In this document: positions 1 through 10,804 of the stretch, in pieces
Numbering within the stretch: the first letter of the stretch is position 1
Layout of the letters: each line of letters opens with the position of its first letter
Assembly (NCBI GenBank): GCA_905220665.1
Contig: CAJNAR010000177.1
Span: 124,001-188,000 of the forward strand
DNA length: 64,000 nt
Reading direction: 5' to 3'
Origin: Albugo candida
Lineage: Eukaryota > Oomycota > Peronosporomycetes > Albuginales > Albuginaceae
The notes under the pieces: model-generated
The model's input: only the letters and a program-made list of their open reading frames with translations
What the model was told of the DNA's origin: nothing
Databases searched by the model: none
Translations under genes and position numbers: made by a program

Positions 1-498
1 TATTGTCGTTGTCCCCACACTGACTCTCCGCAATTGCAACATCCCATTTTTAAGCAAATATTTATCATCTGAAACACCTTTTAATAATGGTAGCAAGCAC
101 ATGTCTTGGTTGATGCTGAGATGCCTCTTGCTCAAGTCGATACAAACATTTGTCACAGTCGCTTGCTTATTGAGCAAGTTTGGAATGTTGATTACAATAT
201 GACGCTTACTGTCTTCAATAGAAGCTTCTTGTATTGGTTCTTTACGTTCAGCTAATTCCAAAATGTGAGAGAGACGCTTCTGAGACTTTCTACCGTGTAA
301 CCAATTGTAAAGAGTGTCTTTAAAGGATCTTTTGTGAATTTTGGTGGTAAACTGCACTGAATAGATAATGCTTTTGCCGTTAATTCGACATTTAACTGCG
401 GCGCCATGCTGATCAAGATTTTCTTGTAGCACGAGTTTTCCTTGTATGATTATAACCGAACACAATAGAATTGCAAGTCGGGGTAACATTGCACGCAT
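1..498 (-). CDS. Secreted protein, family A copy 1 (partial, runs off left edge)
   Basis: An open frame runs from an ATG at 498 to the window edge, so the C-terminal half is missing. The product starts MRAM and has a hydrophobic signal peptide of about 20 residues. It then follows the family-A copy at 22771-23622 almost residue by residue: an ILELAER block, a VINIPNLL block and an LSINQDMCLLPL block. No known domain is recognised. It is cysteine-poor and probably a secreted, effector-like protein; that role is inferred from the signal peptide and from local amplification only. The start was chosen because the MRA start is conserved in all three readable copies. A DHHC-type palmitoyltransferase remnant lies divergently to the right, as in the other copies. 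Confidence 0.7.
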   Translation of the reverse strand, partial: MRAMLPRLAILLCSVIIIQGKLVLQENLDQHGAAVKCRINGKSIIYSVQFTTKIHKRSFKDTLYNWLHGRKSQKRLSHILELAERKEPIQEASIEDSKRHIVINIPNLLNKQATVTNVCIDLSKRHLSINQDMCLLPLLKGVSDDKYLLKNGMLQLRRVSVGTTTI

Positions 499-1029
499 CC
501 GATATTCAACTCCTAATTTGACAACTGATTGTTGATTAGGTAGAATCTTGCAAGACATGTGCCAAGTGAACTTCTCCGGTGCTGTTCGACGTTGCATTGG
601 CTCACTTGACAGATGTACTATCAAACCGGCTGTTACGGAGCAAATTGTCAGACGACATTCCATTCAATTAAAAGCACGTTCTTGTAAACAACGCGCATCA
701 ATTCAGCTGCTTTGTTTATCATATGGCAGTACATGGAACGACGGGAAGAACGATTTGCTCCAATCACAACAATCATTTCTGTGGATATCCTACTCGCAAA
801 TTAGTAATTTTGACGTCGTCGTGGTCGCATCACATTTGTAAAGGGCAATTTACATTCGGACGACATAAACACCACACACAACTATGATATGTTTCTGACT
901 GCGAAGCAATCACATGAGACATAACGCTATACAATATCAAAATACTTCAGCAAAGCATATAATCATAGCAAAGTATGATGCAATAAAAAGTATAATACAA
1001 GGGAAAGGACTATACTAGTAATATATGAT
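499..1029. other. Intergenic spacer between family-A gene and DHHC remnant
   Basis: No gene is supported here. The stretch is the shared 5' region of a divergent gene pair, and related sequence recurs at about 19.2-19.97, 21.5-22.05 and 23.65-24.29 kb. It is AT-rich toward the DHHC side. Confidence 0.5.
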
Positions 1030-1420
1030 GAAAATGGCCGGTCGATGGAGAATGCGTTTTTCGCGCCAAATATAAAGCCTCAAATCAATTGAACGAAAGC
1101 CAGGTACGAATGCCAGAAAACGTGATCAAATATCAGGAAGAAAAGATCCATTCCATCGATACATTGCCCAGGAATCATGAAATCCTTACCAGCAACCCAA
1201 AACGTCGACCTGGGAACTGATCTGCGAATATGACATCCATTGCCCATCGATTTCAATCCGAATGCTCTATAAACGATTTTTTATGTACTACCATTTGATC
1301 AACCAAAAGATTCGATCACATGCCGAATAATTGTCGGACCTTAATGGAGGCTTATGGTATACAAAATCTTAACGGTTGCGACGTTATTTGCAGTACACGA
1401 CTGCTGCGCAGAAAGAGTGA
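1030..1420 (+). pseudogene. DHHC palmitoyltransferase 5' remnant, copy 1
   Basis: This is nucleotide-similar to the first exon of the DHHC gene at 24298-25123, including the stretch encoding SIDTLPRNHE and the conserved run ending in a Trp-Glu codon pair. Stops and frameshifts interrupt every frame, and the zinc-binding DHHC part is absent. It is cut at its 3' side by the inserted inverted-repeat element at 1429. It is a decayed duplicate, not a working gene. Confidence 0.65.
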
Positions 1421-3095
1421 TATATTTAGGAAATCGTTATTCAACACTCACCTTTTCTATAATCAGCGCTCAGCCTCCACTAATCCATAGATTAGTGGCC
1501 TTTATTTGGTTAAAATAAGTATGGCAGAATATAAAAGTGAAATTACGGGAATCGTTATTCAGCCCCGACCCTCCATAAAGTAATGGCAATTGTAGCCTCT
1601 GATTGGTCTGAACAGATGCAACGGAAAAAAAAATGGGTATTGATATCCTGACAGCTTTTTTTGAATTGCCTAGTTAAATTATTACTCTCACAAGTTTTTC
1701 TTTTTTGCAAAATACATACACGATTTTACATTTCTAACTAGTTACATCCATGCACACCCTCCATTGTTGCTCCAGCAGCTCCAATCGAGAATTATTTGTG
1801 ATTGGCTAATACACAGAACGTTTCATCTGTGATAGGCTATTACTTCTGACAATGTCCATTTGACACATAGCATTTGAGCATCGGACACAGGGAAATGCAG
1901 GTGCAGCAATTGCGGGAAATCGGCCATAACAAGCGGTCTTGCGGAATTTCTGTTACAAGGTTGGATTTAGATCAAGCTTTAGCAAAAAATTAGAAATTTT
2001 TTCTTCACATAACTATTTCTTAACACATTTTACTTTCGGCCGTTAGTGTATGATAACTTTTGCATCTTTACGACGCAATATAGCTTAACAAACTGGCAAT
2101 GAATCGTCTACTAGTGATGAGTGTTTAGCTCAATTGAAGGTATCTTTCTCTACTAGATTTAGCCTTAGACGGAAATGACTTGTATTAGTTAAAATTGTAA
2201 ACTTATTTATTTTTCAAAAAAGTTGTAGGAGTTATAATTTAAGTAGGCATGGCGTAATCTAAATTGCAGATTAATGTAATTTAAAAAAAAAGGTTGTCGG
2301 GATAAGTCACACTGTTGTCTCCTTCGACTTCAATTTACCTGTAGGCCTGACGACATCTACTTTGGGCTATCCTTGCACCCATGCTTTTCGTCCCCAAGTA
2401 ATACCTCTGTCTGCTTATAATTTTAATCAGCATTGGTGACTGGTACAGCCAATTCCGGTTCATATTGAGAGGGAAACCATGCCAATTGGCCTCGAGATAG
2501 CATTGAAGAGAATAAATGATGAGTATGGGAATGCTTCGAATCATCGTGAGCGTGCGCTGCTAGACTATGTCTTGGCAGTCACAGAGACAGAAACTCGCAA
2601 TCCTGTGCAAGTGCGCACGCGTGGTAGGACATCGAGCTCAACGCAGCCACTTCCATCGAAGTTTGAGCACGTTAGCGCTGCTTTGAATGCTCCTGTGTAT
2701 CGCCGAAGATGCCAAAAATGCCAAAAGACAGGTCACACTGCCAGAGCCTGCCGTCAAGAAGCAACAGCACACCAACAGCACACCAACAGCACCAGCAACA
2801 CTTGCAGCAGTAGAACTACATCCAGACTTAGATTAAGTAGTAAAAACAGTGCAGAAACCGAAATATTATTTTGATTTTACTGTTTTCATTTCGTTGCATT
2901 TAATCAGACCAATCAGAGACCACGACTTTCAAAACTTTATGAATGGTGCGGGCTGATTAACGATTCCCGTGATTAATATTTATTTATTCTCTTATATTTG
3001 TTTCAACCAAACGGAGGCCACAATTGCACTAATTTATGGAGGCTGACTGCTGATTACAGAAAAGGTGAGTGCTGAATTACGATTCCCTATATTTA
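1421..3095. mobile_element. Mutator-like (MULE-type) element with about 200-bp TIRs and 8-bp target duplication
   Basis: The element proper is 1429-3087. The left end (1429 to about 1625) and the right end (about 2885-3087) are imperfect inverted repeats of each other, beginning GGAAATCG and GGGAATCG. They are flanked by identical 8-bp direct repeats TATATTTA at 1421-1428 and 3088-3095. It sits inside a duplicated unit: the sequence left of it is DHHC remnant, and the sequence right of it is the downstream flank seen at 17.79, 20.18 and 22.46 kb. The interior keeps only a short zinc-knuckle ORF, so it is probably non-autonomous. Long TIRs plus a zinc knuckle suggest the Mutator superfamily. 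An 8-bp duplication also fits hAT or Merlin, so the class is inferred. Confidence 0.7.
2479..2874 (+). CDS. Zinc-knuckle ORF inside the TIR element (transposase C-terminal remnant?)
   Basis: This is a 131-residue reading frame from ATG 2479. Around residues 75-90 it carries a CCHC zinc knuckle, C-x2-C-x4-H-x4-C (CQKCQKTGHTARAC). Gln/Thr/Ser-rich sequence containing short CAACAGCAC repeats follows. C-terminal zinc knuckles of this kind are common in MuDR-type transposases and also in gag proteins. No catalytic domain is present. It could be the last exon of a once longer transposase; no function is assigned. Confidence 0.4.
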   Translation: MPIGLEIALKRINDEYGNASNHRERALLDYVLAVTETETRNPVQVRTRGRTSSSTQPLPSKFEHVSAALNAPVYRRRCQKCQKTGHTARACRQEATAHQQHTNSTSNTCSSRTTSRLRLSSKNSAETEILF

Positions 3096-3640
3096 TACAA
3101 AGCTTTGATTACGAGCGCTCGCTGATGAATCTGGAATTGATGTTAAGTTACATAAGGAAATGAATTAGTAGAAGTACCGGATCGTACCGCAGGAGGGTGG
3201 GGTCTCACAACAATAAACTGTTGTGTGACCGTGCTTGTCGAAGCACACATTTATTGACCCTAATTGATCTTCGCGGTTTGACTGCGTCTCCGCTTTGTGC
3301 GTTGTGAAAAATTCCCTTTGAATCCTGATTTAGACCAATCCGAAATGTGCATGGATTGCCAAGGACTTCATCACACTGTTAATCTAGTTCTTCAACTACC
3401 TTCCTCATCATATCATAAGCCCCTGGCCGTGTGGATATCACTTAATTCTGGCTTTAAACCTAGAGAGGCAGATGTGTTTCAAGCTGTTTCACTTGCGCGC
3501 GCTCAAACCGCTGCCCACACTACCAGGATCGAACCAAGGACTTCCAGAAGAGGATTCGCTTGCTCATTTGAAGGGGTCTATATCACTAGATCTAGAATAA
3601 CTGACTTCTCTAGTTGCCTAGGATACCTCAAATAACATAT
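3096..3640. repeat. Downstream flank of a family-A unit (duplicated segment)
   Basis: This resembles 17.79-18.05, 20.18-20.42 and 22.45-22.60 kb. It contains the motif with GAGCGCTCGCTGATGAATCTG and, further on, a GTTGTGAAA...CCTGATTTAGACCAATCCGAAATGTG-like stretch. In the other copies this flank leads into a family-A gene on the minus strand. Here that gene is missing and LINE sequence follows. A 112-codon open frame at 3297-3635 falls in it and I do not regard it as a gene. Confidence 0.55.
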
Positions 3641-3649
3641 AAACATATA

Positions 3650-6600
3650 AATTACGTTTCGTGAAAATACCTAATAGAGATGATAATATGTCTCTTTGTT
3701 GATATTCCTGTACTGCAGTAGTTTCAGCCACCTTAATACGAGACTGTGATCAGCTTGCAAATGCTGTAAAGCTGTAAAAATGCTCCAAAAGTACGGTACT
3801 TTGCAAATTGGTGCGCACGACACTAGCCTGAACAAAGCCGTCCAACTAAGACTAGGATCCGCGTTGCACTTGCATTTCCATTTGCCTGCGTCGTACCCGT
3901 AGCCATGATCTTCGACTTCTGAAACCCCACCGAATGATGCTTGCGTTGCGAGTTGTTCCAGCACCTTGCAAGCCGTATTTGTTCGTCTTGCTCGTAAAAC
4001 TGTCTTCGATTGTACCGAACGTGCGCACTGAACGGGGTGTGGATCACGGAAACTGCTGGAATTGTCGGAGTTGCTGATCGCTGATCGAAAATATGACGAT
4101 TCCGGTCGGTCCAGACGAAGAGCAGCGTCACCGATTGCAATGCAAGCCATAAATCCTACATAACTTGTTGATATTCTTTCCGATCCGACCGTAGGGCTGG
4201 TAAGATTGCACATGCAATATGCGTGCGACGTGGTCGGGACGAGAAAAACTGATTTCAAGTAGGTAGTAATCCGTCCATAATTGTGCCGTGTAATCGCACT
4301 CTAAAAAGAGATGTTGATCGGATTCATCACCCCACAGAAGGGTTATTGCGCAATGTCCTTCAAAAACAAGAAACGAGTACGAACTGGTAGCATCTGTAAG
4401 GTTAGCCGAAGCTTTAAATCTTCGATTATTGGTAAGACACGTTTTCGAAGATGCCGTGATGCAGCCATGAACGTTCGAACTGGTTCTGAATCCAGTGCGT
4501 CCGATCTCTCTCGTGATGACCAATGTGTCAACATCGGATGACTCTTGGCTGGCTCGGGAAGTTTCCAGAGGATTCTTGAGAGTTGACGGAGTAGAATAGA
4601 CGGGAAATCATGTTTCCTTTCCTCGCTTTTTACTACCACATAAAAAGATGATCTGCCGCTTGTGGTTGGTGTAATACAAGTGATGAGACCAATCGTCGAG
4701 CGGATACGCTGGAGTATCTCAGTGACTTCGTTGTAGAGTCGACTCAGCAACTTTCTTCAACCATATCCGATATGTTCAGCTCTTCGTCGCTGTAATAGTT
4801 GTCGACGAAATTTTTCTACGCTGGCCATATGTCGCTGTCTCGAAAAAGGTCTTGGAGACTCCGAATCTCGAAAATTGTAGGAAACGATTTTCGAAACGTC
4901 CGATGTGGTTCGTACACCATGCTAAGATTGTACCAAACGTTTTACGCATTCGTATTACGACTAGCAGCTTTATAATGTAATTTTTGGTCGCAGTGAAACC
5001 ACATCTGCTGTGCCATGTAGTGCTGACGGCGCTGAAGAACTTTCAAATCTGCAAATGTAATGCTCTATTCCATCCGATTCCACATTTTTATTGTGAGGTT
5101 CCACCAAGAAGGTGTGCTCTCCCATTGAACCATTTTCCCATGTCGATGTGGTGCGATATTGAGTACGTCCATCGGCTTGTGTGGTCCAAAAGAAGGCTGG
5201 ATGAGTTGTAATAATTCCGTCGAAGCAGTTTTCCAATTCGCAGGAATAATTGTTGACGCATCGGATGCGAACTGCTGAAGGAATTGAATACGTTGTAGCT
5301 TTAATCGTCCCACCAAAAAAGGAACTTGTAGTCCACCATCTTGTCGGCGAAGATATAAAAACTTTTTGCTGAGTAGGTGAACATGTTTTGAATCTTTTTT
5401 GTGTTTCCGACCAAGCACAAATCGATTTAACATCGATTGCCACTGTCGAATAGTCACTGCTGGTATGTTTACTGCATCGTATAATGCCAGAAACGTGATA
5501 AAATCATCGTCTGTGCAACCAGTAGTCGACCACGAACAGTTCTTGATCGTCGAAACAATACACCAAACCCATCGTAAAAACGCTTGTCTAGAGTTGGAAT
5601 AACCATCGAATGAGTTGGTTTCTGGCCGAACGGAATACCCAAATACTTGAACGAATCTTCCGGACCCATTAGGTCAAATTGGGAATACTTGGACACGGCA
5701 TGGTCCGATTCAACGAGAGCAAAGATGATTTACTCAAATTGAGTTTCGCACCCGATCCATCGCAACAGACTTGGACGAGTTCGAGTTGCTTCAAAACACC
5801 ATTTGGTGTCGCTGAAAGCAATGTCGAATCGTCCGCAAAAAATAATCCAGTTGCGACAGTCGTGCCATTTATCCGAATGCCATGTTCTTCATGTTGTCGA
5901 AGTAGATTTCCCAAAGGTTCGATCGTCATCAGAAAAAGTAATGCTGAGAGAGGATCACTTTGTTTCACTCCACCTTGTGGTGTAATGGACGTTGTGATAT
6001 TTCAATTAATTATCAGCTGCGCCTTAGTGTTATTGTACAAAAGACGAACCCAGTCGATGAAACCTTTTCCAACGCCCATTTATTCCTAAACGCAAAACAT
6101 GTACGTCCAATTGACTCGATCATAAGCTTTCTCAAAGTCGAGAAAAGTCGCATAAGCTTCCTCCCGACGATAAGTGACCAATTCTTGGATGTTGGTGAGA
6201 TGTCGAATATGGTGATGCATCGACCTTCCTGACACAAATGCTTTTTATCTTGATGGATCAATTTTGGCAAAATCCGTTGCAATCGATACGCCAACACTTT
6301 TGAAAGTACTTTCACATCGACGCAAAGCAGTGCGATCGGTCGATAGTTGCCAGGATCACCTCGTGATCCTTTTTTGTACAATAATGCTATTGCCGAGTGA
6401 CGTTGTGATCGAAGTGAGATACCTCTTTCCAGTTGTTATTCGAACGCGATATTCGGACAATCGCCAAACGTTTCCGGATCGAGCTGATAAAATGCAGCTG
6501 TTAGTCCATCGATACCTGAAGAAGAACTACTTCACATGTGCTTGATCGCTTCCGCCATCTCTGGAATACTTGATCGAGTTGAGAGACGGTGTTTCTCTTC

Positions 6601-6950
6601 TAACGCAAGGGAACTTATATTGAATCCAGAGGCCTTTTCGGATTTTTTTCACATGGATAAGCTAATTCGGTGTCCGAGCTATAGAGAAAGCCCATGAAAC
6701 CACCGCAATGATCTCTGAAGTCGTCAATAAGTTCTCTCGGGTTCGATGTCACGGTGCCACATGTTTTGATGATATTTTCGATCGGCACGCGACGACAAGA
6801 ATTATCCGAAGGGCGATAAAAATGCTTGTATGAGTTCTCCGTATGCTTTACGGGATGATGGAAACTCTCATCTGGGTTGTATTTGGCATTGCTTTCGACC
6901 GAAATTTTAAATTGTTCGAGACTCGATTCGAAAAATGGCTTCGGGTACCT
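3650..6950 (-). mobile_element. Degenerate non-LTR retrotransposon (LINE), reverse transcriptase
   Basis: Minus-strand fragments in several frames read as one LINE polymerase. About 6013-6640 carries the RT fingers, including YKKGSRGDPGNYRPIAL and an FxKAYDRV-like stretch. 5669-5968 carries QSDPLSALLF and the catalytic FADD box. 5469-5696 carries the KYLGIPFG block. About 4130-4530 resembles the C-terminal zf-RVT domain (HLFLECDYTAQLW). At least five frameshifts or stops separate the blocks, so it is dead. The endonuclease domain is not recognisable and may be lost (5' truncation). Both ends are approximate; no clear poly-A tail or target duplication was seen. Confidence 0.75.
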
Positions 6951-7154
6951 ACTAACATCAATTCACCATCAATATATATTTTCGAGCCATCAATATTAAT
7001 AAATGTTTAATAGCATCAAGTCACGGCTCAAACTCAGAGAACCTCAACTGAGAATAAGCAATTTTGGATAAGTGTTTTGCCAGCTCGAATACCATTTGTG
7101 AAATCGCTCCCCCAATACTCATAATATGAGCATAATCGATTGTCCAATCATCAA

Positions 7155-8658
7155 TCAGTAACTAGGATCGACTACTAAGCTGGATTGTAACGAGCGAAGG
7201 TACTCCTTTATCGACTCTACTAGAATGAGTATTTGTATTCGCGACCTCCCAGTATTCAATTCTTTGCCTTCTATACAAGCCTGCGTTTCGCTGATAGGAA
7301 CCTGATATAGAGCTTTTATATGAGGTAATACTTCATGATCACACAAAGTCCACATACACTATACGCTTCTGACGGAGTCTTGGGTTTCTTTCACGATAAT
7401 ACCTTTGGTTGAAATCTAAGATAGCATTTCTTTGCATCTTCTATGCTTAGACTGATGTTGTTCTGCTTGACATGCTGCCTCAAAATGAGTCTTGATTTGA
7501 ATGTACCAAGTTGACATTTCCTGACGTAACTCACTTCGGTCCCAGCAAAAATAGTATCAGCTTTAGCACCACTCTCATATGTGGTATTCAAAACCATTTC
7601 AGTGTCATCCTCGTTCTTTACATCTAAAAAATCACCGATCTGAGAGTTTTTGCATACATCGGAGCTCGGAGACATTGCTTCCATGTCATTTGTGGCCTCC
7701 ATTTTGAGATCACTCTCGGAAGACTTGCGTACATATAACGCGTCTTCTTGTGGCGGTATCGGCGGACGCATCAGAACGTGAGACAAATATCGACTCTTCC
7801 TTTCTATGTTTCCATACTTTAATTCTATGGACGATATATTTTCCTTCAGAATGTGATCCATGTATCACGAAGTCGCAATGACTTCACCGTCTATCGCTAC
7901 AAAGTCGGCCTCTAAGCTGCTTATAAGCAAGCTTTCTCCAGTCATCCTTTGATAGATGCTGTATTTCATTACTTGCACTTGAATCAATACCAACACGATG
8001 GATGATTGTCACTTGATCATACTCAGGACCACTCTGTCTTGATTCCCATTATGTCGAGCACCAAATCAAAAAAATGCGTTCAGTAGATTCGATCGAGACC
8101 TATGAATTTATAAAGAGTCATTTTCGTATTCGCAACGAGTACCACGTTGCCTCAGGTAAAGCCAATGCTTTTAATCACATTCCTGTTAACAGTTTCTGAT
8201 ACGATTTGTTCTGCTTCATTGATTGTGTTTCATACTATTTGCCTCCGTTAATACGTTTTGCTAACAGCACATTCAGTCTTCTCTTTCTGACACAAAGTCA
8301 TAACTTTCTTCATTGTGTATGACCTCTGCTCTCACACCCTTAGAGATGCTTGGATACATCATCTCCTTGTTTGCTGCGGAAAATGACCTCTATGGGCTGA
8401 TGGGTCGATGAAGTTGTGTACATTTTATTGCCTTGTGACTCATTTCTCTTCCTTGACTTCATTGACATAAAATTCGCCTATAGATTTTAAGCACTGTCCA
8501 ACATTAGTTGGGTCACTTTTGCATCCTTCCATATTAGAGACTAAAGTCACGTCTTCAGCGTCCACGTTCTCAGCATCATTATTATCCAAGTGCTCCATAT
8601 CGATTGCAACATTACTGATCTGTGATCGAGATTTGAGTTCTGTTTTCTCGGTGGTCAA
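7155..8658 (-). CDS. Unidentified multi-exon gene or recent pseudogene
   Basis: Minus-strand sequence with coding character occurs in pieces. 8440-8658 is an acidic, Asp/Asn-rich 72-residue start. About 7900-8030 encodes a frame with EYDQVTIIHRVGIDSSAS. 7391-7861 is a Ser/Glu/Asp-rich frame containing MRPPIPPQEDALYVRKSS, and 7155-7355 is a short tail. Candidate GT/AG pairs exist between the pieces, for example a GTGAAG...CATAG stretch near 7880, but I could not close one continuous frame. No domain is recognised; most of it looks disordered. It could equally be a decaying gene. A plus-strand open exon begins only 34 bp upstream. Confidence 0.35.
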
Positions 8659-8692
8659 TTATCAACTTCCATGCAAGTGATGTTAATTGCTT

Positions 8693-8821
8693 ATGGATAG
8701 TTCCAAAGTCGATCGTGCTATTGGAAATGCTTTTCTTCAGCTTTACAAGATTGTAAACTTTCGTGAGCCACGTACGTTGTCGTATATTCAATCAATTCGG
8801 GAGGAATGGTTTGAGCTGCTT
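8693..8821 (+). CDS. Possible first exon of an unidentified plus-strand gene
   Basis: ATG at 8693 opens a 43-codon frame (begins MDSSKVDRAIGN, ends EEWFELL) that stops exactly at a consensus donor GTAAGT at 8822. Downstream, about 8945-9080 has another open stretch containing LTSFFDINW, but I could not join the two. The start is 34 bp from the start of the minus-strand gene at 8658, so the two may share a promoter. No family is recognised. Confidence 0.3.
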
Positions 8822-9079
8822 GTAAGTATACCAAATGCGACTCTGTAGCAGCTGTCAAAGTCACGCGAGGAAAGATCCCATTATTTATGTAGCAACGACG
8901 CTTCCATTTGAAAACGCATCCTTGACTTATCCCCGACGATTAAAGTATTGTCTGGTGCGCCACTGACGTCTTTTTTCGACATCAATTGGTGTACATCCGG
9001 TACCATCTTTTCCAGCGAATTGGATCGACAATCTCGTTTTTTTAGTCAGTGTATCACCCACCGCACGACCGCATGGGGC

Positions 9080-9952
9080 TGAAATGATGGCAGCAATTCT
9101 TTAGCGAATGATCACGTGTGGCGCCTCAGAGTTTGTGGAGAGACAGTAAAAGGTGCAGTGACGACAAAATCCGGAATATAAACAATATATAAAATTGTTT
9201 TCACATTGAGATATCGTTCATATCGCTGGTTTTCTTTTCTTACAAGGTGTAGAAATACAACGCATTCAGCTATTTACGCGTGGCTGTAGGCCTCCATCTC
9301 AACCGGTTTCTTGGTTTCTACACAAAACTATCGCCCGGATAGAAGAATCATCGACCGAATGCGTCAAACGAGAATACCATAAACTTCCAAGGCGAAACGT
9401 TTCAGGCGCTACATCGCCGAATGAACATTTTGGCTCTGATAGTTTACATATTGCTTTATATTCGGTGCTTTTTAGTCTGTTGGACGAACATATAAATTTT
9501 TATCTTGCGCTATGGATTGATTACAGATATCGTATCGGCTTCCAGAGAGAGATGTGGACCGAAAGAATCGGCATAGAACAAAGAGAAAATGTTTGTTTTT
9601 GATCAAGAAAAGAAATGCCTTCTTCACTGTATTGACGGTGTGGGGAGAGAGCAGCTCAGTTGCAGCCCACATGTGGACCTTTTATTAGCTATTATCGGCA
9701 ACCTTTCAGAGTCTGCCGCCGAGCAGACAAGTGAGGAAGTCTAAATGCACAAAAATAATTTGAATTATCGGTATAGTAAAAAAGGGCAAGTAGTCTGCAC
9801 TACTCCGAACGGAATACACAAAGAATGCGTGAAGACGAATACCGTACAGTACAATGAAATGGTGCAAAGGTCAAAACGTGTGAACATTATCGGTCTTGAT
9901 ACTTTAATGATAGAAATTGCGAAGCGGTTTGTAGCGATCCTCCGTACATGAC
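9080..9952. other. No gene supported
   Basis: Only short open frames occur here (for example 9472-9672 minus and 9745-9951 plus), without domains, family matches or convincing splice structure. I see no repeat or RNA gene. Confidence 0.4.
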
Positions 9953-10744
9953 TCAGTGTTCTATTACGCTGCGCTCGCGATCTTTAGCAACCGCAACTGA
10001 AATGAATAAACTATCATAACGCTTGATGAAAGAAACATGGCATTGCTGCAGTAGCTTGTAGCCAAGATTCCAATCGAGAGTTCCAGATAGAAAGTCTACA
10101 TCTTGTGGCTTGATTTCCAAAGGACTCTCTTGAGTAATACTCACATAATAAGCCCCATAAATCTCAATGGGATTGTCGCCATTTTTTTTTACAGCGTCTT
10201 CAAACTGAATGGGTGCGGTCACGCCTTTCGAATGTGAAAGAAATGAAAAAATGACTTTCGGGGTTGGAATGTCCTTCTCTGTCTGCCTCCGGGAATCAAA
10301 CTGGCCGTATGTCTCACCCGCTTGTACAATCTTGTTGATGCTCAACTGCCATTTATCTTTGCCGTCGTTTATATGCACAACAATTTTCTCAAGCCTTGGG
10401 TGCGAAGAGGTTGCAAGTGCATCTCCGCTGCGTGAGATTAAGATTTTGTTATCCACAAAAGAAAACCAAAAATGATCACAAAACATGCCGATGCCATCTG
10501 GGTCTAGAGAAATCTCACCAGACACTGCTACCCTTTCTTGTATTCCATCATCCCAGGTACTGCACGCCATATCTTTGAGCTCGGCATTCAATCTTACATT
10601 ACTGGGTTCAACGACCTTGTCTTCTGTACAGACGATTCCGTGCGTAGGGATCTTGCATTTTTCTTTTTCCGCTGATGTTGATGAAAGTACAATGTAGCAT
10701 ATAGCTTTGATAACCAGGCAAAATTGAGTTCGGGAAATGTTCAT
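9953..10744 (-). CDS. Secreted protein, divergent family-B member
   Basis: This is an intact 263-residue frame read from ATG 10744. An in-frame ATG at 10804 adds 20 residues but would bury the signal peptide. Residues 1-25 form a signal peptide ending near SSTSA, and the mature protein starts EKEKCKIP. It carries the pattern seen in the family-B copies at 39-51 kb: a hydrophobic-L-x-P-x-G-x-G-x2-C-x2-F core (SLDPDGIGMFCDHF) and, near the C-terminus, a D-W-x2-G block (LDWNLGYKLLQQCHVSF) that aligns with EWVFGTYVMELLDVRL. Family membership is my inference from these spaced motifs. The function is unknown; a secreted effector-like role is likely. It is a single-exon gene. Confidence 0.65.
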   Translation of the reverse strand: MNISRTQFCLVIKAICYIVLSSTSAEKEKCKIPTHGIVCTEDKVVEPSNVRLNAELKDMACSTWDDGIQERVAVSGEISLDPDGIGMFCDHFWFSFVDNKILISRSGDALATSSHPRLEKIVVHINDGKDKWQLSINKIVQAGETYGQFDSRRQTEKDIPTPKVIFSFLSHSKGVTAPIQFEDAVKKNGDNPIEIYGAYYVSITQESPLEIKPQDVDFLSGTLDWNLGYKLLQQCHVSFIKRYDSLFISVAVAKDRERSVIEH

Positions 10745-10804
10745 GGTACTGATGAACTTGTCCAGATCGATAAAAATCTTGAAATGAAAGTGATCGAGCA
10801 ACAT

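Noticed and set aside
3297..3635. 112-codon plus-strand frame
   Set aside because: It starts inside duplicated flank sequence whose other copies have no matching open frame, and it has no protein-like features.
3671..5457. Several 100-195-codon minus-strand frames that could be separate genes
   Set aside because: They are consecutive, frameshifted pieces of one LINE reverse transcriptase and its C-terminal region.
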